DNA of 64,000 bases from Rhizobium sp. S152 (GTDB lineage: Bacteria; Pseudomonadota; Alphaproteobacteria; Rhizobiales; Rhizobiaceae): assembly GCF_030380735.1 (NCBI RefSeq), contig NZ_JAUDRZ010000026.1, positions 186,001 through 250,000 of the forward strand. The letters run 5' to 3'. Shown one piece after another: positions 53,917-62,803 of the stretch. Both the position numbers and the translations under genes were made by a program. Below the pieces are notes generated by a model. That model worked only from the letters and a program-made list of their open reading frames with translations, was not told where the DNA came from and searched no databases. The stretch's first letter is position 1. Each line of letters starts with the position of its first letter.

Positions 53917-54014
53917 TATCGATGGAAAGCAAGGGCTTGAGCAAAATGTTCACGGTGCAGGCGCGCTGATTTCCGAAAGACGATTCGTCTGCCGCGCGCC
54001 TCTGGAGCATTGAA

Positions 54015-54959
54015 ATGAAGAAGAAGATTCTCGTGCTTGGCGGCGCCCATGTCGATCGTCGCGGACGCATCTTCGGCGATACCGCCGAGGGCGCCAGCAA
54101 CCCCGGATTCTGGTTCGAGGAAGCCGGCGGCGGCGGCTTCAACGCCGCGCGCAATCTGGCGCGGCTTGGCTACGACGTGACGATGATTTCGCCACGCGGC
54201 GGCGATCCAACCGGCGAGATGGTGAGCGAGGCCGCCGATATCGCCGGCGTTACCGACCGCCCCTTCGTCTTCCTCGATCGCAAGACGCCGAGCTATACCG
54301 CCATCATCGAGCGCGACGGCAACCTCGTGATCGCGCTCGCCGACATGGACCTCTACCGGATGTTCGTTCCCCGGCGCCTCTCCATCCGCAGCGTCCGCGA
54401 CGCCTTCGCCGCCACCGATTTCATTCTCTTCGACGCCAACCTACCACAGGAGACGCTGGCCGCGATCGTCGCCCGGGCGAACGCACTGGGCAAGCCCGTC
54501 GGCGCCATCGCCATCTCGCCCGCAAAGGCGGTCAAGCTGCTTCCCTGCATGCAGGGTCTGGACTATCTCTTTCTCAACGAGGCCGAGGCGGCGGCACTGA
54601 CCGGCGAGCGCCCGAACGACCCGGCCCACTGGCCGTCACTGCTAGGAGATATCGGCCTCAGGGGCGGTGTTTTGACGCGCGGCCAACGCGAGCTCATCGC
54701 CTTTGCCGAAGACCGGGTGGTGGCGCTGCAGCCGGCGGATATCAAGGATGTGGCCGACGTGACGGGGGCCGGCGATTCCCTTGCCGCCGGCGTCGTGGCC
54801 GCGCTGATGCGGGGATTGTCGCTTTCCGAAGCCGTTCGCGAGGGCGCGGCGGCGGCGGCAGTCACGGTCCAATCGCCGAATGCCGTAAACGACAAACTGT
54901 CCGCCGAACTCATCCTGGAAACCTTGCCCCTTGTTCCCGAGGCAAGAATTCTGCATTGA
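54015..54959 (+). CDS. psuK: Pseudouridine kinase (PfkB family)
   Basis: A 314-residue PfkB carbohydrate kinase with the opening ILVLGGAHVDRRGRI, GGGFNAARNLARLG (substrate loop) and the ATP/anion-hole signature VADVTGAGDSLAAGV. Pairing with psuG identifies it as the kinase that makes pseudouridine 5'-phosphate. The psuG frame begins at or near its stop codon, so they form one operon. It diverges from recA. Confidence 0.9.
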   Translation: MKKKILVLGGAHVDRRGRIFGDTAEGASNPGFWFEEAGGGGFNAARNLARLGYDVTMISPRGGDPTGEMVSEAADIAGVTDRPFVFLDRKTPSYTAIIERDGNLVIALADMDLYRMFVPRRLSIRSVRDAFAATDFILFDANLPQETLAAIVARANALGKPVGAIAISPAKAVKLLPCMQGLDYLFLNEAEAAALTGERPNDPAHWPSLLGDIGLRGGVLTRGQRELIAFAEDRVVALQPADIKDVADVTGAGDSLAAGVVAALMRGLSLSEAVREGAAAAAVTVQSPNAVNDKLSAELILETLPLVPEARILH

Positions 54960-54988
54960 AGCGTCTTATCGACGAAGTGGAAAAGACT

Positions 54989-55915
54989 ATGACGCAACCG
55001 ATCTCCCCCCTGCTGCCGATCAGCTATTCGAAGGAAGTGGCCAGCGCCAAACAGCGCGGCGCCCCGATCGTGGCCCTGGAATCCACCATCATCACCCATG
55101 GCATGCCCTACCCCGGCAATATCGAGATGGCCCGTAGCGTAGAGGCGATCATCCGTGATCAGGGCGCGGTTCCCGCCACCATCGCGGTCATGCACGGCAC
55201 GCTGCACATCGGCCTCGAACCGGAGCAGCTCGAGCAGCTGGCACAGGCCAAGGACGTGCTGAAGGTCTCGCGCGCTGATCTCGCCTTCGCGATCGCCGAG
55301 CGCCGCCACGGCGCAACCACGGTCGCCGCCACAATGATCGCCGCCCAGCGCGCCGGCATCAAGGTCTTCGCAACAGGCGGCATCGGCGGCGTCCACCGCG
55401 GCGCAGAGCAGAGCTTCGACATATCGGCCGACCTTGAGGAGCTTGGCCGCACTGGCGTCATCGTCGTCTGCGCCGGCGCCAAGGCGATCCTCGACATTCC
55501 GAAGACGCTGGAAGTGCTGGAGACATCAGGCGTCCCCGTCGTCACCTATGAAAGCGAGGAATTCCCGGCTTTCTGGTCGCGCGGTTCGGGTCTGCGCAGT
55601 CCGCTGACGCTGAACAGCCCAGCCGCTATCGCCAACTTCCAGACGGTGCGCGAACAGCTCGGCATCAATGGCGGCATGCTGGTGGCGAACCCGGTTCCGG
55701 AAGCCTATGAAATCCCGCGCGAGGAGATGGACATCTATATCGAACGTGCCCTCGACAGCGCCGAGCGCGATGAGATCACCGGCAAGGCGGTCACGCCCTA
55801 CCTGCTCAGCACCATCTTCGATCTCACCGATGGCCAGAGCCTGAAGACCAACATCGCGCTGGTCGAAAACAATGCGCGCCTTGCTGCCGAGATTGCGGTG
55901 GCATTGGGCGCCTGA
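54989..55915 (+). CDS. psuG: Pseudouridine-5'-phosphate glycosidase
   Basis: Splits pseudouridine 5'-phosphate into ribose 5-phosphate and uracil. The 308-residue protein has ALESTIITHGMPYPGN, KVSRADLAFAIAERRHGATTVAATM, FATGGIGGVHRGAE and VCAGAKAILDIPKTLE, all family signatures. ATG 54989 is used; the TTG at 54956 overlapping the psuK stop would add 11 residues. No pseudouridine transporter gene is visible. Confidence 0.94.
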   Translation: MTQPISPLLPISYSKEVASAKQRGAPIVALESTIITHGMPYPGNIEMARSVEAIIRDQGAVPATIAVMHGTLHIGLEPEQLEQLAQAKDVLKVSRADLAFAIAERRHGATTVAATMIAAQRAGIKVFATGGIGGVHRGAEQSFDISADLEELGRTGVIVVCAGAKAILDIPKTLEVLETSGVPVVTYESEEFPAFWSRGSGLRSPLTLNSPAAIANFQTVREQLGINGGMLVANPVPEAYEIPREEMDIYIERALDSAERDEITGKAVTPYLLSTIFDLTDGQSLKTNIALVENNARLAAEIAVALGA

Positions 55916-55928
55916 CGCTCATTGAAAA

Positions 55929-55965
55929 GCTGGTTCTGGTGGTTTGCCAGAACCAGCAAGATTTT
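55929..55965 (+). terminator. Terminator-like hairpin after psuG
   Basis: A perfect 11-bp stem, GCTGGTTCTGG (55929-55939) with CCAGAACCAGC (55947-55957), loop of seven, followed by AAGATTTTG. The T tract is delayed and short. Confidence 0.65.
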
Positions 55966-56051
55966 GAGGGTTGAAAGCCCGGTTGCGCACCGGTTGCTTG
56001 CATGGGGCAGCCGGCAGAATCAGTCTCCTCCCCCGCGACCACGCGCCATCT

Positions 56052-58652
56052 TTAGCTGTCCAACGTTTCTTTCACCACCACGGCGAGCTGCTTCAGCGAG
56101 AACGGCTTCGGCAGGAAGCCGAACTTGGAGTCCGGCGGCAGGTTGCGTGCAAAGGCGTCTTCAGCGTAGCCCGAGACGAAGATGAACTTCAGATCCGGAT
56201 AGTTCTTGCGCAGTTCCCGAAGCAGCGACGGCCCGTCCATCTCCGGCATGACGACGTCGGAGACGACGATGTCGACCTTGCCCTCAAGCTCTTTCATGAT
56301 GTCGAGCGCTTCGACACCCGATCCCGCCTCGTGCACGGTATAGCCGCGCGTCTCCAGCATCCGCTTGCCGCCGCGGCGCACCGCTTCTTCGTCCTCGACC
56401 AGCAGGATCACCGCGGATCCGGTCAAATCCTCGGGCTGCTCTGGCGCGACAGGCGTTGCCGCAGCCGGCGTGCCCGTGGCGGGCGTTACGGCTTCCGCTT
56501 CGGCCGCGAGCGCCGGCTCGACGATGTGGCGCGGCAGGAAGACGCGGAAGGTCGTGCCCTTGCCGACTTCCGATTCCGGTTGGATATAGCCGCCCGACTG
56601 CTTGACGATGCCGTACACCATGGCGAGCCCGAGACCCGTACCCTTGCCCACTTCCTTTGTGGTGAAGAAGGGCTCGAAGATCTTGTCCATGATCTCGGGC
56701 GCGATACCGGTTCCGTTGTCGGCGACCTCGACCGCCACCATGTCCTCATGCGGCATGTAGGAATAGTTGAAGGCCGCCACTTCGCTGGCCGTGACGTTTC
56801 TCGTGCGGATCGTCAGCTTGCCGCCCTGAGGCATAGCATCGCGCGCGTTGACGCAGAGATTGATCAACACCTGCTCGAACTGCGACAGGTCGGTTTTCAC
56901 TGGCCACAGATCGCGGCCGTATTCGACATCGAGCTTGACATTGGTGCCCGACAGCAGTCGGTCGACCAGCATCCTGAGGTCGCCCACCACATCGGTCAGG
57001 TTGAGGATGCTCGGCCGCATCGTCTGCTTGCGCGAGAAAGCGAGCAGCTGGCGCACGAGAACCGCGGCGCGGTTGGCGTTGCGCTTGATTTCCATCAGGT
57101 CGGCGAAACCCGGATCGGCCGGCCTTGCCTGCAGCAGCAGGTGGTCCGAAGACAGCAGGATTGCGGTCAGGACGTTGTTGAAGTCGTGCGCGATGCCGCC
57201 CGCGAGCGTGCCGACCGCGTTCATCTTCTGCGTCTGCGCCATCTGCGCCTCGAGCGCCTTTTGCTCGGTCACCTCGACGGCATAGACGATGGCAGCCTCT
57301 TCCGGTGCCTCGTCGCTCTGGTCGATGACGGCATTCACATAGAAGCGGAAATGGCGTGCGTCGTCCGTCGGCGTCCGGGAATCGATCGGCGGAATGTCGC
57401 CTTGCCGATCCTTGGCGGCCGCGAGCGCCTGCTGCAGTCGCGCCTTGTCGCTGTCCTGCACGATGACCTCGAGGAACGCCCCGTTCTCGACGTCGTCGCG
57501 AGAAACGATGCCCGAAAACAGCTTGAGGAACGGCGCATTGGTCCTCAGAATCCGCCCGTTGCCATCGACGGAGGCGATCGCCATCGGCGTATTGTTGAAG
57601 AAGCGTGTGAAGCGCATGGTCGCGACCGAGGCAGACTGCCCGCTTTCGTCGCCCGCCTGGCGGGTCAGAACGATCGTGCGGCTTTCGCCGGGCGCGCCGT
57701 CGCGCATCGAGGTGACGCTGTGCACGATCTGCACCGGAAGGCTCTGGCCGTTCGACTTCTTGAGGTCGAGGTCGAGCGTCACGGTCTTCTTCAGTCCCGG
57801 ATCCGCCTGCACCGACTGGATCAGCGCCAGCCCCTCGCCGGCCACCAGATCGCCGATCGTGATCGAGCCCGGAATGAATTTCGTGAGGTCGAGGCCCAGC
57901 CACTCCGCGAGCGTCGCATTGAGATAGAAGATCTCGCCCTTGCGGCCGGCCGAGAAGAAGCCCGCCGGCGCATGGTCGAGATAGTCGATCGCGTTCTGCA
58001 GTTCCTTGAAGAACCGCTCCTGGTCGTCGCGCTCGGAGGTGATGTCGCTGATCTGCCAGATGCGCAGCGGCTTGCCGCCACTTTCCTCGTTCTGCAGCGT
58101 ACGCGCCTTCAGGCGGTACCAGTGTGCCCCCGATCCGTTCGGCGAGGGACCAAGCGCGCGCAGCAGCCGGAATTCCTCGCGGCCTTCCTTGCCGTCGCGC
58201 AGGCCGTTGGTCAGCCGGTAGAGCGCCTCGTTCGATTCCCGGTGGCGCGACAAGAGCGCCTCCAGCGTCTGCACTTCGGTCGCCTTGCGCGCGCCCGTCA
58301 GCGCGCCATAGGCCGCGTTGGCGTAAATGATCCGGCCCTTGTCGTCGGTGATCAGCGACCCGTCGGGGTGGCTGTTCAGGAAGGCGCGGGCGAGGCTGTC
58401 GGACTGGCGCTGCGGCATGACCTCGATGAAGCCGATGACCGACGACACCAGGAAGAAAATGCCGACCATGGCGAGCACGCCGAGCGCGCCGAGCACCAGT
58501 TCGTTTTCCAATGAATTCTTGAAGACGACGAAAGCAGCCGCGGCTCCAATCAGCACGAGAGCCAAGAGGATGATGCGCAGAGCTGTTCCCCCGCGTCCTC
58601 CGCGGTCCACGAGCGCTTCGCTATAATCGTCGGCCTGACGCGGTTTCGTCAT
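56052..58652 (-). CDS. cckA: Hybrid sensor histidine kinase CckA
   Basis: The cell-cycle kinase/phosphatase that feeds CtrA and CpdR through ChpT. The 866-residue protein has two N-terminal membrane segments (about 23-44 and 53-75), three PAS-like regions (about 85-210, 220-340, 350-465), the phosphorylated His489 in AGGIAHDFNNVLTAI, the ATPase boxes NLCVNARDAM, VADNGTGIAPEI and GTGLGLAMVYGIV, then a receiver domain with Asp799 in VVSDVVMPEMDG and the conserved Lys in FLPKPFSLKQL. Domain order matches CckA of Caulobacter and rhizobia. Confidence 0.93.
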   Translation of the reverse strand: MTKPRQADDYSEALVDRGGRGGTALRIILLALVLIGAAAAFVVFKNSLENELVLGALGVLAMVGIFFLVSSVIGFIEVMPQRQSDSLARAFLNSHPDGSLITDDKGRIIYANAAYGALTGARKATEVQTLEALLSRHRESNEALYRLTNGLRDGKEGREEFRLLRALGPSPNGSGAHWYRLKARTLQNEESGGKPLRIWQISDITSERDDQERFFKELQNAIDYLDHAPAGFFSAGRKGEIFYLNATLAEWLGLDLTKFIPGSITIGDLVAGEGLALIQSVQADPGLKKTVTLDLDLKKSNGQSLPVQIVHSVTSMRDGAPGESRTIVLTRQAGDESGQSASVATMRFTRFFNNTPMAIASVDGNGRILRTNAPFLKLFSGIVSRDDVENGAFLEVIVQDSDKARLQQALAAAKDRQGDIPPIDSRTPTDDARHFRFYVNAVIDQSDEAPEEAAIVYAVEVTEQKALEAQMAQTQKMNAVGTLAGGIAHDFNNVLTAILLSSDHLLLQARPADPGFADLMEIKRNANRAAVLVRQLLAFSRKQTMRPSILNLTDVVGDLRMLVDRLLSGTNVKLDVEYGRDLWPVKTDLSQFEQVLINLCVNARDAMPQGGKLTIRTRNVTASEVAAFNYSYMPHEDMVAVEVADNGTGIAPEIMDKIFEPFFTTKEVGKGTGLGLAMVYGIVKQSGGYIQPESEVGKGTTFRVFLPRHIVEPALAAEAEAVTPATGTPAAATPVAPEQPEDLTGSAVILLVEDEEAVRRGGKRMLETRGYTVHEAGSGVEALDIMKELEGKVDIVVSDVVMPEMDGPSLLRELRKNYPDLKFIFVSGYAEDAFARNLPPDSKFGFLPKPFSLKQLAVVVKETLDS

Positions 58653-58936
58653 GTAGTCCCTCGCATTGCCTGCCGGCCTTCACTCGTAACAGAGAGACAA
58701 AGCAGGAATCAGGCGCCAATCCCTTCTTAGCAATTTGCGCCCGCCGCCAAAACACCGCTCTCCATGAAGAGTGATTGAATTCACAAGGAACAGCGCCAGT
58801 TTCCTCGATTGAATGCAGGCCAAAACACCATGTTCGACTTTCGCTCACGCCTTCGACGACTGGACAACACCATTGCCCCTTGTCTACGAAGCTGAAAAGT
58901 CGTCATGTGGCGCAAAGTCGCGAAGGAGTAAGCAAG

Positions 58937-59968
58937 ATGTTCGATAACCTCATGGACGGCTATGGCAGCCGCTTCCTGATCGCCGCTGCGGCTGTCGCAG
59001 TCGGGTTGCTGCTTCTCTTCATCGTCTTGTGGCTCATGCGCAACCGCGCCTCCTCGCCCTTCGTGCGTGGCGGCCGCAATCGCCAGCCGCGCCTGCAGGT
59101 TCTGGACGCCGCCGCCGTCGACGCACGCCGTCGTCTCGTGCTGGTACGCCGCGACGATGTCGAACACCTGATCATGATCGGCGGTCCGACGGATATCGTC
59201 ATCGAGAGCCGCATTCATCCGGATGGCGAGCCAGCCCCCGTCTCCGCGCCAACACCGACGCCGGCACCGGCGCCCGGCCGCTCCCAGCCTGTCATGATCG
59301 CCGAGGCCGAGCCCGCCGCTCCGGCCAAGCCCAGCACATCAGCCGCTCCCGCCGTAGCCGCGATCACGCCCCCGCCCTCGGAGGCGGTACCTGTCGACGT
59401 CAGGCCTGAGCCCCTGGTTCGCCCCGTTCCCGTCCAGGCAATTCCGCCTGCAGCCGCGCGTCCCGCGCCGGCCGAACCGCCACATGCCCCAGCCGTCGCG
59501 CCGCCTCCCTCTGTTGAACCCCGGCCGCAGGTGCAGTCCTTCCGCCAGACCGAGACCCGCCCCACGCCCGCGCCAATCGAAACCGATATGGCAGCCGATA
59601 TTCTCGATTCCGCGCGCCAGCGCGTGTTGCAGCAACCGCGCGTGGAGCCGCCGCTGAGCGTTCCGATCGCGCCGCAGCCCGCCGTAACCGCATTCGATGC
59701 CGGCGTCGCCAGCCCGGCCCCGCATGCGCCGCCGGTGCAGCCGAGCGACTTTCAGCGCATTCTCGAAGATGAAATGAACAACACGCTCGCCGCCGAGCGT
59801 ATGGCGCCCCCGGTGCACCTGCAGTCGCAGAGCCGCCCCGTTCCGGCTCCATCCGTCAATCAGCCGCGCCGTGATCCTGAAATGGCGCCAATCACCGGCC
59901 CGGACGCCGCCCTTCAAAATGAAGTTGCACGTATTTTCGGAGAAATGAGCGTGAACCGCGACAAGTGA
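58937..59968 (+). CDS. FliO-like membrane protein with long Pro/Ala-rich tail
   Basis: A 343-residue protein: one membrane segment (about residues 12-34, FLIAAAAVAVGLLLLFIVLW), then a FliO-like domain LQVLDAAAVDARRRLVLVRRDDVEHLIMIGG (to about 95), followed by ~240 residues of Pro/Ala-rich, probably disordered sequence and a short helix near LQNEVARIFGEMSV. FliO helps assemble the flagellar export gate, but no flagellar gene is nearby, so a different role is possible. AAGGAG eight bases before ATG 58937. It ends in two tandem hairpins. Confidence 0.78.
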   Translation: MFDNLMDGYGSRFLIAAAAVAVGLLLLFIVLWLMRNRASSPFVRGGRNRQPRLQVLDAAAVDARRRLVLVRRDDVEHLIMIGGPTDIVIESRIHPDGEPAPVSAPTPTPAPAPGRSQPVMIAEAEPAAPAKPSTSAAPAVAAITPPPSEAVPVDVRPEPLVRPVPVQAIPPAAARPAPAEPPHAPAVAPPPSVEPRPQVQSFRQTETRPTPAPIETDMAADILDSARQRVLQQPRVEPPLSVPIAPQPAVTAFDAGVASPAPHAPPVQPSDFQRILEDEMNNTLAAERMAPPVHLQSQSRPVPAPSVNQPRRDPEMAPITGPDAALQNEVARIFGEMSVNRDK

Positions 59969-60002
59969 AGCGCGGCCGACGCAAGTAAAAATCCGCAACG
60001 AA

Positions 60003-60042
60003 AAAGGCCGGAGCATCGCAACTGATGCTCCGGCCTTTATTT
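60003..60042. terminator. Strong bidirectional terminator after the FliO-like gene
   Basis: GGCCGGAGCATC (60006-60017) pairs with GATGCTCCGGCC (60024-60035), loop of six, flanked by an A run and a T-rich tail. Confidence 0.88.
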
Positions 60043-60046
60043 ATCA

Positions 60047-60074
60047 GGCACCACCACCTTGTGGTGCCATTTTT
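60047..60074 (+). terminator. Second terminator-like hairpin between the FliO-like gene and dksA
   Basis: GGCACCAC (60047-60054) pairs with GTGGTGCC (60061-60068), loop of six, then ATTTTT. It follows the first hairpin by a few bases and faces the same way. Confidence 0.65.
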
Positions 60075-60092
60075 ACGCTGTATCGCCTGCGG

Positions 60093-60512
60093 TTATTCGT
60101 CCCGATAGACCTTCTCGCGACGCTCGTGACGCTCCTGCGCCTCGATGGAAAGCGTTGCGATCGGACGGGCGTCGAGACGCTTCAGGCCAATCGGCTCGCC
60201 AGTTTCCTCGCAGTAACCGTAGGTACCGTCGTCGATACGTACCAGTGCTGCGTCGATCTTGGAAATGAGTTTACGCTGACGATCCCGAGCGCGCAATTCG
60301 ATGGCACGGTCGGTTTCGGACGAAGCTCTGTCGGCGAGGTCAGGGTGATTTGCGCTTTCCTCGGCCAGGTGCTCGAGGGTTTCGCGCGCCTCTCGAAGGA
60401 TGTCGTTCTTCCAGGCGACCAGCTTGGCTCTGAAGTAAGCCCTCTGGTTACCATTCATGAACTCTTCCTCTTCCGAGGGTACGTAGTTGCTAAGATCGAT
60501 CTTCTCACTCAA
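60093..60512 (-). CDS. dksA: DksA-family RNA polymerase-binding factor, cysteine-poor
   Basis: A 139-residue secondary-channel factor that works with ppGpp. It has the coiled-coil region with DxxDxA-like tip (HPDLADRASSETDRA) and a C-terminal finger that keeps only Cys101: the other three zinc positions are Thr104, Ser122 and Ala125 (TYGYCEETGEPIGLKR, ATLSIEAQ). The start is TTG 60512 with AGGAG seven bases upstream, giving MSEKIDLSNY. A promoter and an ACAGATTT/AAATCTGT palindrome lie upstream. Confidence 0.9.
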   Translation of the reverse strand: MSEKIDLSNYVPSEEEEFMNGNQRAYFRAKLVAWKNDILREARETLEHLAEESANHPDLADRASSETDRAIELRARDRQRKLISKIDAALVRIDDGTYGYCEETGEPIGLKRLDARPIATLSIEAQERHERREKVYRDE

Positions 60513-60546
60513 CGCGATTCTCCTGAAGAACATCTCATCTGGCGGC

Positions 60547-60576
60547 TGTATATCGCGAGGACGGCCCTTGATTCAA
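60547..60576 (-). promoter_or_regulatory. Putative promoter of dksA
   Basis: On the minus strand TTGAAT (60571-60576) and TATACA (60547-60552) are 18 bases apart; transcription would start near 60540, about 28 bases ahead of the TTG start. Confidence 0.45.
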
Positions 60577-60594
60577 GCCAAATACGCTAGGTAA

Positions 60595-60612
60595 ACAGAT
60601 TTTTAAATCTGT
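60595..60612. promoter_or_regulatory. Palindrome upstream of the dksA promoter
   Basis: ACAGATTT (60595-60602) and AAATCTGT (60605-60612) form a perfect 8-2-8 inverted repeat, 19 bases upstream of the -35. Its AT-rich arms stand out in this GC-rich region; it may be an activator or repressor site. No matching copy was noticed elsewhere. Confidence 0.4.
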
Positions 60613-60774
60613 CACAATTTTGAGCTAACAGACTAATTTCTAATCGCTATTTCTGAAGGCTATTCGCCCGCCGGTTTTACCGCTCGTATTGGCGGCTGCA
60701 ACTTCGGCTGCCAAGGTTGACGTTGACCGTGGCTCCCCGCTACTGAAAAAGCCCTCTCGATCGTGGATTTTTCT

Positions 60775-61269
60775 ATGGCTGCCATCCTGCCTCCGCCTTC
60801 ACGGATCTACCTCCTGCGGCACGCCGAAGCCGCCTGGGCGGCACCCGGGGAACGCGATTTCGATCGCCCTTTGAGCGAGAAAGGGTTTGCGGACGCCGAG
60901 ATCGTCGCCGATCGCGCCGCCGACAGGGGCTACAAGCCGGACCTCTTGCTGAGCTCGACGGCGCTTCGCTGCCGAGACACGGCCGATGCGGTTCACCGCG
61001 CCGTCGGCCTTTCCACTGATATCCGCTTCGTCGACGAACTCTACAACGCGTCACCGGACGTCTATCTCGACATCATCGCTGCGCAGCGGGATATCGGCTC
61101 CGTCATGTTGGTCGGCCACAACCCGACGATGGAGCAGACGCTTGAAGCGCTGATCGGGCACGACGCACTTGCAGAGGCGTTGCCGACCGGTTTTCCGCCT
61201 GCGGGTCTGGCTGTGCTCGACCACGACGGCGCCATGGGCTGGCAGCTGATCGACTTCGTCATCGACTGA
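60775..61269 (+). CDS. SixA-like histidine phosphatase family protein
   Basis: A 164-residue phosphohistidine phosphatase: the catalytic RHG motif appears as IYLLRHAEAAW, followed by SSTALRCRDTADAV and the second His in VMLVGHNPTME. SixA of E. coli dephosphorylates His-containing phosphotransfer proteins; the target here is unknown, though a phosphorelay kinase (CckA) is 2 kb away. ATG 60775 is preferred to the GTG at 60763. Confidence 0.9.
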   Translation: MAAILPPPSRIYLLRHAEAAWAAPGERDFDRPLSEKGFADAEIVADRAADRGYKPDLLLSSTALRCRDTADAVHRAVGLSTDIRFVDELYNASPDVYLDIIAAQRDIGSVMLVGHNPTMEQTLEALIGHDALAEALPTGFPPAGLAVLDHDGAMGWQLIDFVID

Positions 61270-61330
61270 CGCCTTTTCGTTCCGCGTCGCGGTTCCTATA
61301 TGGTTTTCACGATTCAATCGGAATTCCGTC

Positions 61331-62803
61331 TTGCCGCCCAGCCTCACCTCCTTCACCGATGACGCGCGCATAGCGCTGGATAACCTGACGGACCGCGCCT
61401 CCGGCCTGGTCAATCCGACTGTCCGCCTCGGCGTCACCGGCCTGTCTCGGTCCGGCAAGACGGTCTTCATCTCATCACTGGTGCACAATCTGCTGCATGG
61501 CGGGAGGCTGCCGCTTTTCGAGCCGGTGCAATCCGGCCGCGTCTCGGCGGTGCGGCTTGAGCAGCAGCCCGATGATGCCGTTCCGCGCTTTCAATACGAG
61601 GACCACATCCGCGCGCTGGTGAAGGATCGCGTCTGGCCCGATTCGACCCGCGCCATCTCGGAGCTGCGCATCACGCTCGATTACCAGAGCGCCAGCGGTT
61701 GGAACCGCTTCTTCTCGCCCGGCCGGCTGTCGATCGATATCGTCGATTATCCCGGCGAATGGCTGCTCGACCTGCCGCTGCTCGGCAAGGACTACAGGAC
61801 CTTCAGCGAGGAAACGATCGCGCTCGCCTCGAATGGCGTCCGCGCCGAACTCTCCCAACACTGGCTGGGACTGACCCGTGGAACCGACATCAACGCGCCG
61901 GCCGACGAGATGCTGGCCCGCGACCTCGCCTCGTCCTTCGCCGATTATCTCAAGGCCTGCAAATCCGACGAACGCTCCCTGTCGACGCTACCACCCGGCC
62001 GCTTCCTGCTACCGGGAGATCTCGACGGATCGCCGGCCCTGACCTTCGCCCCGCTCGCATTGCCGCCGGAAGGCCGGCCGGAAAAGGGATCGCTGTGGGC
62101 GATGATGGAGCGCCGCTATGAGGCCTATAAATCGGTCGTCGTGAAACCCTTCTTCCGCGAGCATTTCGCGCGCCTCGACCGGCAGATCGTCCTTGTCGAC
62201 GCGCTGCAGGCGATCAACCGCGGTCCCGAGGCCGTGCAGGATCTCGAACGCGCATTGACGGAGGTGCTTGCCTGCTTCCGTCCCGGCACCAGTTCATGGC
62301 TGTCTTCGCTGCTCGGTCGGCGGATCGACCGCGTCCTCGTCGCCGCCACCAAGGCCGACCACCTGCATCATGAAAGCCACGACCGGCTCGATGCGCTCAC
62401 CCGCCGCCTCGTCGATCGCGCCATCCAGCGCATCGGCATGGCTGGCGCCGGCATCGATGTCATGGCGCTCGCTTCCGTCCGCGCCACGCGCGAGGCCACC
62501 GTCAAGCGCGACGGCCACGAACTGCCGGTCATCGTCGGCACCCCGATGGAGGGCGAAACCATTGCCGGCGAGCGTTTCGACGGCTCGAAAAAGACCGCCA
62601 TCTTTCCCGGCGACCTCCCCGCCGATCCGGAACGGCTGTTCGAGCGCATCGAGGCCGGAGACGACGTCAGCCTGCCCGACGTCAACGTCGTGCGCTTCCG
62701 TCCGCCGCAACTTGAGGAGACCGGCGGCGGCATCAAGCTGTCGGTTCCGCATATCCGGCTCGACCGCGCCATGCAGTTCCTGTTCGGAGATCGCCTCGCA
62801 TGA
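61331..62803 (+). CDS. YcjX family GTP-binding protein
   Basis: A 490-residue YcjX/DUF463 protein, a predicted P-loop GTPase: Walker A GLSRSGKT at residues 37-44, SIDIVDYPGEWLLDLPLLGK (D-x-x-G equivalent), and VLVAATKADHLHHES for guanine specificity. YcjX is stress-linked in enterobacteria, function unknown. The start codon is TTG. Its TGA overlaps the ycjF ATG as ATGA, so the pair is coupled. Confidence 0.9.
   Translation: MPPSLTSFTDDARIALDNLTDRASGLVNPTVRLGVTGLSRSGKTVFISSLVHNLLHGGRLPLFEPVQSGRVSAVRLEQQPDDAVPRFQYEDHIRALVKDRVWPDSTRAISELRITLDYQSASGWNRFFSPGRLSIDIVDYPGEWLLDLPLLGKDYRTFSEETIALASNGVRAELSQHWLGLTRGTDINAPADEMLARDLASSFADYLKACKSDERSLSTLPPGRFLLPGDLDGSPALTFAPLALPPEGRPEKGSLWAMMERRYEAYKSVVVKPFFREHFARLDRQIVLVDALQAINRGPEAVQDLERALTEVLACFRPGTSSWLSSLLGRRIDRVLVAATKADHLHHESHDRLDALTRRLVDRAIQRIGMAGAGIDVMALASVRATREATVKRDGHELPVIVGTPMEGETIAGERFDGSKKTAIFPGDLPADPERLFERIEAGDDVSLPDVNVVRFRPPQLEETGGGIKLSVPHIRLDRAMQFLFGDRLA

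Noticed and set aside
55971..58514. 847-residue open frame opposite cckA
   Set aside because: It mirrors cckA on the other strand, with Arg/His/Asp-rich composition typical of antisense frames in GC-rich DNA and no domain.
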